Below, in pieces: positions 1 to 4,736 of a stretch of DNA of 5,666 nucleotides. The notes beneath the pieces are model-generated. The model was not told the DNA's origin. It saw only the letters and a program-made list of their open reading frames with translations, and did not search any database. This stretch comes from Sphingomonadales bacterium (GTDB lineage: Bacteria > Pseudomonadota > Alphaproteobacteria > Sphingomonadales > Sphingomonadaceae): assembly GCA_018067055.1 (NCBI GenBank), contig JAGPVK010000276.1, positions 1-5,666 on the forward strand, in the 5' to 3' direction. The position numbers and the translations under genes were made by a program. Within the stretch, counting starts at the first letter, position 1. Each line of letters begins with the position of its first letter.

Positions 1-182
1 ATCCCGCCATTTTCCAGCGCTCCGATAACCTTGACCAAAGTGTCGACAACTCCGCGCACCTGCCCGTCTGATGCTTCCATGCGCTGGATCGTCGGCAGCG
101 ACAGTCCTGCCAATTCAGCCAATTGTCGCTGATCAATACCCAGCAAGGCGCGCGACGCCCGCATTTGTTGCGACGTGATCAT
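1..182 (-). CDS. XRE-family helix-turn-helix transcriptional regulator (C-terminus cut by window edge)
   Basis: Sixty complete codons are visible, starting with ATG at 182-180 and reading off the left edge; the stop is outside the window. The protein begins MITSQQMRASRALLGIDQRQ and continues LAELAGLSLPTIQRMEASDG. Residues about 18-36 form a typical XRE/Cro helix-turn-helix: QRQLAELAG is helix 2 and SLPTIQRME is the recognition helix. Many alphaproteobacterial regulators of under 100 residues share this N-terminus, so only a short tail is probably missing. An AAGGG Shine-Dalgarno sequence lies just upstream of the ATG. The gene sits alone on its strand here and its partner gene, if any, would lie further left. 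The expected role is DNA-binding repression or activation of neighbouring genes, probably including itself, given the inverted repeat over its own promoter. The target and ligand cannot be read from the sequence. Confidence 0.9.
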   Translation of the reverse strand, partial: MITSQQMRASRALLGIDQRQLAELAGLSLPTIQRMEASDGQVRGVVDTLVKVIGALENGG

Positions 183-196
183 TAATCTATCCCTTA

Positions 197-220
197 TGAT
201 ATATAAAACATCAAATATCA
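197..220. repeat. Inverted repeat TGATAT-N12-ATATCA, candidate operator
   Basis: The two 6-base arms are perfect (197-202 and 215-220) with an 18-base centre-to-centre distance. The left arm overlaps the -10 box of the regulator promoter and the right arm lies in its spacer. A dimeric XRE repressor bound here would block transcription, so autoregulation is a reasonable inference. Short AT-rich repeats also occur by chance, hence the modest confidence. Confidence 0.35.
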
Positions 221-230
221 GTATTAACAA
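202..230 (-). promoter_or_regulatory. Putative sigma-70-type promoter of the XRE regulator
   Basis: On the minus strand TTGTTA (230-225) is followed after exactly 17 bases by TTTATA (207-202). The predicted transcript would start about 12 bases before the ATG at 182, leaving room for the AAGGG ribosome site. The surrounding 190-250 stretch is clearly AT-rich compared with the genes. This is a motif match only; no experimental support is visible. Confidence 0.5.
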
Positions 231-266
231 CTTATTCTAATACTGTATAGAGGGCATTCGTTGTCG

Positions 267-419
267 ATGGCAAATCCTGAACCGCGAACCTGACAGGAAA
301 ATGGACAAGACAAATTTCACTGCGGTGATGGTGCCAACCTTACGATCGGCCCGTTCACCGCCCTCACCGTCGCAGGCGAAATATACTGCGGCTGCCGCAA
401 ACAAGAGGCTGCCACATAG
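267..419 (+). pseudogene. Possible broken small gene, about 50 codons with an in-frame TGA
   Basis: From ATG 267 the frame reads MANPEPRT, then TGA at 291-293, then 41 more codons to TAG at 417-419. The downstream part has no ATG, GTG or TTG of its own. It reads GDGANLTIGPFTALTVAGEI and ends with a YCGC motif. Its middle (GCC AAC CTT ACG ATC GGC CCG TTC ACC GCC CTC ACC GTC) shows the strong G/C third-base preference of the real genes here, which suggests a coding past. A GAGGG ribosome-site-like sequence at 250-254 precedes a TTG at 261 in the same frame. I do not recognise the family. It could be a small gene killed by one nonsense mutation, a sequencing error, or chance. Confidence 0.25.
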
Positions 420-460
420 TCGGCCAAAATTTCCGAACATGATCGGACAGGATAAAATAA

Positions 461-970
461 ATGGCCGGATTTGAAACTTTGCTCGACAGAATTGTCGATG
501 ACATGCGTAGCGACAATGGAGCAGACAAAAAACTGGCGCAGAAACATGACATACCGGGACTGCCGAAGACGGCGCTTGAGGCCTTCGTCCGGGGCCTGCG
601 GGGCCGCTGCCCGAGCTGCGGCGAAGGCAAGATGTTCCCTCGCCTGCTCAAGCCAATCGAACATTGCCCGATATGTGGCCAAGACTGGACGGCGCAACAG
701 GCCGATGATTTCCCGGCCTATGTGGCGATCATTGTGACCGGGCATATCCTGGCACCAATCATCATCTTCATGATCAACGAAATCGGTTTTTCGATGTGGA
801 CCAATCTCGCAATCATAATAATTCTGGCACTCATTCTGATTGCGGCCCTGCTGCAACCGGCCAAGGGTGCTATTATCGCCCTGCAATGGTGGATGGGATT
901 GAACGGATTTGAAAAACCCGCCCGCCCGGATGAAGCTTTGGTACCGGAGGATGGACAAAATCGCTCGTAG
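461..970 (+). CDS. DUF983 family zinc-ribbon membrane protein
   Basis: This is a 169-residue protein from ATG 461 to TAG. The first 45 or so residues are hydrophilic and charged. Two zinc-ribbon knuckles follow, CPSC (residues 50-53, RCPSCGEGKMF) and CPIC (69-72, HCPICGQDW), typical of DUF983. After the conserved acidic-aromatic ADDFPAY (81-87) come two hydrophobic segments, about 88-106 (containing IIVTGHILAPIIIFM) and 115-132 (containing LAIIIILALILIAALL). A conserved-looking QWWMG (142-146) ends the second half. The likely location is the inner membrane with the zinc ribbon in the cytoplasm; the function of the family is unknown. A GGACAGG sequence about 10 bases before the ATG can serve as ribosome site. 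The gene is monocistronic as far as visible, and it converges on the dehydrogenase gene with 45 bases between the two stop codons. The N-terminal extension ahead of the first knuckle is rather long for the family. Confidence 0.92.
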   Translation: MAGFETLLDRIVDDMRSDNGADKKLAQKHDIPGLPKTALEAFVRGLRGRCPSCGEGKMFPRLLKPIEHCPICGQDWTAQQADDFPAYVAIIVTGHILAPIIIFMINEIGFSMWTNLAIIIILALILIAALLQPAKGAIIALQWWMGLNGFEKPARPDEALVPEDGQNRS

Positions 971-1015
971 CGGTCCGGTTTAAGACCTGACCCAATCCGC
1001 TGGCCAGATTGCGGA

Positions 1016-2065
1016 CTATCGTCCGATCAGCGCCATCGCCATATTGTCTGCGACGTCGGAGTCCGGCAATTTTTGCGATGCGCTCTGCGCCCATATCTCG
1101 GTCAGTCGTTCCGGGATCATCGCGACCCGACGGTTGACTTCCTTGACATCACCATCGCCCAGATATTCCAGCCCGACACTGATGATGCCACCCGAGTTGA
1201 TCACATAATCCGGGGCAAACAGGATGTTGCGATCAAATATCCGCTGACCGTCTTCAGGGGTTGCCAACTGGTTGTTGGCGCCGCCGGCGACAATCGGAAC
1301 ATTGAGATGAGCAATAGACACTTTATCCAATATCGCACCCAAGGCATTGGGACTAAACACATCTGCCTCGATCCGCATGACTTCGTCGAGACCGACGACC
1401 GTAGCACCAATTTCTGCCGCCAGGGCCGCAGCATGATCCTTGTTGATATCGGCGATGCTCAGCTTTGCGCCATCTTTCGCAAGCAGCCGCGCCAGACCAC
1501 CGCCGACACTGCCGACGCCCTGTATCGCGACATGGACACCGTCCATATTGTCACGGCAGAGCTTGTGCGCCACCGCTGCCTTCACCCCCAGATACACGCC
1601 CATTGCCGTAAACGGGCCGGGATCACCGCCGGCTTCGCCGCTGTTGCTGACCGGCAGGCCGGAAACATATTTTGTCTCTTTGGTCAAAGCGACCATGTCG
1701 GCAGCGGTGATACCGACATCTTCGGCAGTCACATATTGCCCGCCGAGCGACTCGACCATCCGGCCGAAAGCGGCAAGCATTTCAGGGGTTTTGGTGCGAT
1801 TGCGATCAGCGAGAATCACCGCCTTACCACCGCCCAGCGGCAGACCGGCCATCGCGTTCTTGAAGCTCATGCCGCGCGAAAGACGCAGCGCGTCGGTCAC
1901 TGCGGTTTCGCGATTCTCGTAATGCCAGAAACGGGTTCCACCGGCTCCGGGGCCGAGATGGGTGCTATGCAGGGCGATAATCGCGCTAAGGCCGCTGTCC
2001 GCATCATGGAAAAAATGGACCGCTTCATGGTCGTCAAAGTCCGGCAAATCCCACATCACGCTCAT
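1016..2065 (-). CDS. Leucine / branched-chain amino acid dehydrogenase (Glu/Leu/Phe/Val dehydrogenase family)
   Basis: A 349-residue enzyme that should reversibly deaminate L-leucine, valine or isoleucine to the 2-oxo acid plus ammonia with NAD+, in the cytoplasm. The length fits bacterial leucine dehydrogenases. The N-terminal substrate domain shows LGPGAGGTRFW (38-48), SFKNAMAGLPLGGGK (67-81) with the substrate-binding K69 and catalytic K81, and TAEDVG (113-118) with D116. The Rossmann domain carries GVGSVG (183-188) and D206 at the end of the second strand, favouring NAD over NADP. AGGANNQL (260-267) and DYVINSGGI (286-294) are the usual cofactor and active-site segments. The start at ATG 2065 is chosen because AGGA (2077-2074) lies 8 bases ahead. 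The frame stays open to a TTG at 2239, but that region is tRNA. Another ATG lies three codons in. Phenylalanine or valine preference cannot be excluded from sequence. The upstream repeats suggest specific regulation. Confidence 0.93.
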   Translation of the reverse strand: MSVMWDLPDFDDHEAVHFFHDADSGLSAIIALHSTHLGPGAGGTRFWHYENRETAVTDALRLSRGMSFKNAMAGLPLGGGKAVILADRNRTKTPEMLAAFGRMVESLGGQYVTAEDVGITAADMVALTKETKYVSGLPVSNSGEAGGDPGPFTAMGVYLGVKAAVAHKLCRDNMDGVHVAIQGVGSVGGGLARLLAKDGAKLSIADINKDHAAALAAEIGATVVGLDEVMRIEADVFSPNALGAILDKVSIAHLNVPIVAGGANNQLATPEDGQRIFDRNILFAPDYVINSGGIISVGLEYLGDGDVKEVNRRVAMIPERLTEIWAQSASQKLPDSDVADNMAMALIGR

Positions 2066-2068
2066 GCT

Positions 2069-2119
2069 GTAATTCCTGGCAAGTTGGAGTAATTTAATAT
2101 CCCATAGCTGTAATTTAAT
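2069..2119. repeat. Three helically phased GTAATT elements in the dehydrogenase leader
   Basis: On the plus strand GTAATT occurs at 2069-2074, 2089-2094 and 2110-2115, so start-to-start spacing is 20 and 21 bases, two helical turns. The second and third copies extend to the identical 10-mer GTAATTTAAT (2089-2098, 2110-2119). The first and third share GCTGTAATT. All lie between the dehydrogenase start codon and its putative -35 box. The layout resembles arrays bound by oligomeric regulators such as Lrp/AsnC proteins, which commonly control amino acid genes. That identification is inference; no such regulator gene is in the window. Confidence 0.5.
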
Positions 2120-2124
2120 TACAA
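2095..2124 (-). promoter_or_regulatory. Putative promoter of the leucine dehydrogenase gene
   Basis: On the minus strand TTGTAA (2124-2119) and ATATTA (2100-2095) are separated by 18 bases. Transcription from here would begin around 2088 and give a leader of roughly 22 bases that contains the AGGA ribosome site. The -35 box is embedded in the palindrome at 2109-2123, so a bound protein could compete with polymerase. This is a motif match only. Read-through from the upstream tRNA gene is an alternative. Confidence 0.35.
2109..2123. promoter_or_regulatory. Perfect 15-base palindrome, candidate operator
   Basis: TGTAATT-T-AATTACA is a perfect palindrome with 7-base arms and a single central base. 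It contains the third phased GTAATT element and overlaps the putative -35 box of the dehydrogenase promoter. Symmetry of this length in a 120-base gap is unlikely to be trivial even in AT-rich DNA. Confidence 0.45.
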
Positions 2125-2194
2125 ATAAAGAGAGTCTTTCCAACACGGCCAAGTGGTAGTGGCCTTCTTGTCGCTTCTGCTTCTCGAGGGAAAA

Positions 2195-2271
2195 TGGGGC
2201 GATCGAGGGGTCTTGAACCCCCGACCTCCGGTACCACAAACCGGCGCTCTAACCAACTGAGCTACGATCGC
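2195..2271 (-). tRNA. tRNA-His, anticodon GTG
   Basis: The full cloverleaf is visible on the minus strand. The acceptor stem GCGATCG (2271-2265) pairs with CGATCGC. The D-arm is GCTC...GAGC, and the anticodon stem CCGGT/ACCGG holds loop TTGTGGT. The anticodon GTG lies at 2237-2235. The T-arm is GGGGG-TTCAAGA-CCCCT, and the CCA end is encoded (2197-2195). A G at 2272 faces the discriminator C, giving the extra G-1:C73 pair that identifies histidine tRNAs; the mature RNA therefore probably starts at 2272. The gene lies between gspK and the dehydrogenase, all in the same direction. Confidence 0.97.
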
Positions 2272-2308
2272 CACACGCCGCGCGCTATAAAGCCGCATTG
2301 CGCCGCGG

Positions 2309-2338
2309 TGCATAGGGACAGCGGGTAGCAATCGTCAA
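2309..2338 (-). promoter_or_regulatory. Putative tRNA-His promoter
   Basis: On the minus strand TTGACG (2338-2333) is followed after 17-18 bases by CTATGC/TATGCA (2315-2309), then by a GC-rich segment. This fits a growth-rate-controlled stable RNA promoter. The predicted start lies about 30 bases before the mature tRNA end. It begins only 24 bases after the gspK stop codon. A second TTTATA at 2291-2286 sits in GC-rich DNA but lacks a good -35 box. Confidence 0.55.
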
Positions 2339-2361
2339 GCATTTAGCGGGGTGAAAATGAA

Positions 2362-3357
2362 TTAAAAAGCATCGCCGCGCTGGCGATGGACAAGCTGGGC
2401 GGGTTGACGGGCAGCATCGATCAACGCCCGCTCCTCGACCAGCGCGCTTTGCATCTCGACCGCCAGATCTACACGAAACCAGCGAGTGGTCAGCTTGGCC
2501 TGACTTTGCACTTCGGGCGATGCCCCGAGACTGGCGGGATAGGATTGCGCCCAGAAATCATTCAGACTCGCGTAACCCAATTCCGGGCGCCGCCCCAGAA
2601 ATTGCCTCGCCGGGATTAGGTCGGACGGCGCTTTTCCCATCATCGCCAGCAAGATCGCCTGTTCCGGTCGCAAAGTGTTGATGTTGATCGGCGACAGGTC
2701 GCTCGTCGGCAGCGCACATATCCAGGGCGCCAGACGGACGAATATGTCATCGGTCACGCCTTTGATCGTCCGCAATTCGCTGACATCAACGATCAGGGCA
2801 TTGGCCGTGCGATAGGGATTTTCCTGCTGCAGATAATATTGATCTTCTGCCCCGCGCGGTGATGCGATATTATCGCTGTCGATCCAGTCACCGACCGATT
2901 CCGCGATATCCGCAGCATCGCCATCCAATATGCCGAGCATGATCATCAATCGCGAAAATTGCGCCAGACCTTCCGGCCGAGCGGACAGAATCTCTTGCTG
3001 CTGGGTGACGAGGCTGTTGATGTTGAAGCAATTGCCCCCGTCGGCAAGTGTTGCTGTGATAATCCCGCCAGGGACTGGAAATTTCTGTTCCCGCCCGTTC
3101 CAGCCACCCAAATTGACCGTCCGTCCCGGAGAGGCGGAAACAATCTGTTCGGCAGATTCCATGCCGATGGATTCAGCGGCAATCAGATAGGCCTTGGCCT
3201 GCGACAATTCCCGGGCATTGGAGGCAAGCTTGGTTGCGCCAGCAAGTCTGTCGATACCGTGCGCAGCCAATATCGCAATGACCGCGACCAGCAACAATAC
3301 GGTCAGCAATGCCGCGCCGCGTTCCTTTCTGGTCCCGATCTGCCGGATCTGGCTCAC
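2362..3357 (-). CDS. gspK: Type II secretion system minor pseudopilin GspK
   Basis: GspK is the large minor pseudopilin that caps the tip of the periplasmic type II secretion pseudopilus, together with GspI and GspJ. The 331-residue product is of normal length. It starts with a type III signal: a basic leader with RKERG, cleavage after G14, then AALLTVLLLVAVIAILAA. As usual for GspK it lacks the Glu at mature position 5 found in other pseudopilins. Family segments include DGGNCFNINSLV (106-117), DWIDSDN (157-163), PRGAEDQYY (168-176), PYRTANALIVDVSELRTIKG (181-200) and ININT (224-228). The start codon is GTG at 3357 and overlaps the gspJ TGA by four bases (GTGA), so translation is probably coupled; the ribosome site is weak. 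Stop is TAA. No terminator is evident before the tRNA promoter that follows. Confidence 0.94.
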   Translation of the reverse strand: MSQIRQIGTRKERGAALLTVLLLVAVIAILAAHGIDRLAGATKLASNARELSQAKAYLIAAESIGMESAEQIVSASPGRTVNLGGWNGREQKFPVPGGIITATLADGGNCFNINSLVTQQQEILSARPEGLAQFSRLMIMLGILDGDAADIAESVGDWIDSDNIASPRGAEDQYYLQQENPYRTANALIVDVSELRTIKGVTDDIFVRLAPWICALPTSDLSPININTLRPEQAILLAMMGKAPSDLIPARQFLGRRPELGYASLNDFWAQSYPASLGASPEVQSQAKLTTRWFRVDLAVEMQSALVEERALIDAARQPAQLVHRQRGDAF

Positions 3358-3968
3358 AAATAGCCCGTCCCGACCAGGAATAGATGCCGATAGCGGCGCC
3401 CCTGCTGGTCAAATTCTATTTCGATGGCACGTGGCAAATCCGCCAGTCTTCCGGTCTCCCATCGATCCGACCACTGCCCTCGCTTGTCGCGAAATCGCAG
3501 CGTGAGCGAATCAATGTTCGAGATCAGAGTCGCTGGCTGATCAATCGCACCACCATCGGTCATCTGGTAGCGCCATCGCTCCAGCTTGCCGTCCGCGAGA
3601 CGATATTCCACCCGTTCCAGATTGGATCGGGCCTCGCCATTGATATTGCTTTGGCCGCCTCTGGTAAATCTCAGGAACGCCGCCTCCGGTCCGCCGGTTT
3701 CACTGGCAAAGGCCGGCATCCGGTCACCGCGTTGATCACGAGCGGTCCGCGGCAATGCCTGGCTCAAATCGGCTTCCATCAACGAGACGAAACGCTGCAT
3801 TTCTGCCATCTGACCAAGATTCTCTGCGGTTATCTCGTCACTGTCGACGGCAGATCTGAGCATGATCACCCCCGCGACCGACAACATCGCGAAAATGAAT
3901 AGCGCCACCATCATTTCGACCAGCGTGAAGCCGTTGGGTTTACCGGATGTTGCAAAATTTATTTCCAT
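3354..3968 (-). CDS. gspJ: Type II secretion system minor pseudopilin GspJ
   Basis: GspJ is an inner-membrane, then periplasmic, minor pseudopilin that forms the tip complex with GspI and GspK. The 204-residue product matches the family length. It has a classic prepilin signal: leader to G13, then FTLVEMMVALFIFAMLSVAG with Glu at mature position 5. It would be processed by the prepilin peptidase, which is not in the window. The C-terminal half has the alternating strands of the GspJ fold, e.g. LERVEYRLADGKLERWRYQM (117-136) and IDSLTLRFRDKRGQWSDRW (152-170). It ends with RAIEIEFDQQGRRYRHLFLV (180-199). Start is ATG 3968 with GAGG only a few bases ahead. gspK follows with a 4-base overlap. The usual upstream partners gspG, gspH and gspI are absent: a divergent gene begins about 100 bases upstream. 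Confidence 0.92.
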   Translation of the reverse strand: MEINFATSGKPNGFTLVEMMVALFIFAMLSVAGVIMLRSAVDSDEITAENLGQMAEMQRFVSLMEADLSQALPRTARDQRGDRMPAFASETGGPEAAFLRFTRGGQSNINGEARSNLERVEYRLADGKLERWRYQMTDGGAIDQPATLISNIDSLTLRFRDKRGQWSDRWETGRLADLPRAIEIEFDQQGRRYRHLFLVGTGYL

Positions 3969-4011
3969 CGACCTCGCTTATATTCAGATTGCTCAAACCC
4001 GCAAAGAGCGG

Positions 4012-4039
4012 TTGCGATCAATGACAATTCATTTATCGT
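4012..4039 (+). promoter_or_regulatory. Putative promoter of the oxygenase-Nramp gene pair
   Basis: TTGCGA (4012-4017) and TATCGT (4034-4039) are 16 bases apart in the short gap between divergent gspJ and the oxygenase gene. The spacer contains the inverted repeat AATGA-CAAT-TCATT (4020-4033), a possible operator. The predicted transcript starts near 4046, ahead of AGGGA at 4053-4057. Both boxes are imperfect matches, so support is weak. No convincing gspJ promoter could be placed on the other strand. Confidence 0.3.
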
Positions 4040-4075
4040 AACACAGGGTGATTAGGGACAATTTTGGACGTTCAT

Positions 4076-4717
4076 ATGACAGAAGCCAATAATACATCGG
4101 CTGACTATCTGGTCGCTTTGGGAAAGGTGCAACGGTTTCCGCGCAAGGAAATCGAATTGTGCATATTGAAAAATTTCCTCAGCCCGGACGAATGCGACAA
4201 GCTGATCCGGCTGATCGACGAAAAACGGCGTCCTTCTGATATTGCCGATCCCAATGGAGACGATTATTTTCGGACCAGCGAGACCTGCGACCTGGACCAT
4301 ACAGATGAATTTGTGGCCGACATTGACGCGAAAATTTGCAATTTTGCCGATATCGACGCGCAATTTGGTGAGCCATTGCAGGGCCAGCGCTACGCCGTTG
4401 GCCAGGAGTTCAAGGCCCACACGGATTTTTTCGATCCCCATGGCCAGGATTTTCAGAAATATTGTTCGGTCTCCGGGCAACGCAGCTGGACATTCATGAT
4501 TTATCTCAACGAACCGGCGGCAGGCGGCGCCACCCGCTTTACCCAATTCAAGAAAAGTTTCATTCCGGCAACCGGAACAATGCTATGCTGGAACAATTGC
4601 AATCATGATGGCTCTGTCAACAACTGGACCTTGCATCATGGGATGAAGGTCCGAAAAGGGACAAAATATGTGATTACCAAATGGTTCCGTGAAAAGCCCT
4701 GGCCGTGGATCGGTTGA
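4076..4717 (+). CDS. 2-oxoglutarate/Fe(II)-dependent dioxygenase, prolyl 4-hydroxylase type
   Basis: A 213-residue single-domain protein of the P4Hc type. Such enzymes hydroxylate a protein or small-molecule substrate using O2 and 2-oxoglutarate, releasing succinate and CO2. The N-terminal part shows ILKNFLSPDECDKLIRLID (30-48) and FRTSET (65-70). The iron site is H115-x-D117 in FKAHTDFF, with H187 in the TLHHG segment. K197 in VRKGTKYVITKW should bind the 2-oxoglutarate carboxylate. YLNEPAAGGATRF (143-155) is the usual turn between strands. There is no signal peptide, so it should act in the cytoplasm. The start is uncertain: ATG 4076 has GGA seven bases ahead, while an in-frame TTG at 4064 has AGGGA six bases ahead and would add four residues. 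The Nramp-like gene follows after 19 bases, probably in one operon. The substrate is unknown; proline hydroxylation is only the family's best-known reaction. Confidence 0.88.
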   Translation: MTEANNTSADYLVALGKVQRFPRKEIELCILKNFLSPDECDKLIRLIDEKRRPSDIADPNGDDYFRTSETCDLDHTDEFVADIDAKICNFADIDAQFGEPLQGQRYAVGQEFKAHTDFFDPHGQDFQKYCSVSGQRSWTFMIYLNEPAAGGATRFTQFKKSFIPATGTMLCWNNCNHDGSVNNWTLHHGMKVRKGTKYVITKWFREKPWPWIG

Positions 4718-4736
4718 ACCCATTGCGTCTCTCACA

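Noticed and set aside
291..293. In-frame TGA as a selenocysteine codon
   Set aside because: No bacterial SECIS-like hairpin is evident just after the TGA and the neighbouring residues do not resemble a known selenoprotein.
237..440. Minus-strand 67-codon frame with a hydrophobic N-terminus ending in YFAC, resembling a lipoprotein signal
   Set aside because: There is no ribosome site before the ATG at 440, the remainder looks random, and the opposite strand frame at 267-419 has better codon bias.
317..958. Minus-strand open frame opposite the DUF983 gene
   Set aside because: It is antisense to the conserved zinc-ribbon and membrane segments, and its product shows no domain or coherent composition.
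996..1015. Stem TCCGC / GCGGA between the convergent stops as a terminator
   Set aside because: The stem is only 5 base pairs with a 10-base loop and no T-run follows on either strand.
1073..2092. Long plus-strand open frame (339 codons) opposite the leucine dehydrogenase
   Set aside because: It lies almost entirely antisense to a clearly conserved enzyme, has no recognisable domain, and is the usual by-product of G/C-biased third positions.
2147..2164. GGCCA / TGGCC hairpin downstream of tRNA-His as its terminator
   Set aside because: It has a short stem with an 8-base loop and no adjacent T-run in the direction of transcription; it may be chance.
2066..2239. Upstream extension of the dehydrogenase frame to a TTG at 2239
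   Set aside because: The added 58 codons read through half of tRNA-His and the operator region, and homologues start at the MSVMWDLPDF position.
3977..3982. Minus-strand TATAAG as the gspJ -10 box
   Set aside because: Transcription would start within a few bases of the gspJ ATG and leave out the GAGG ribosome site.
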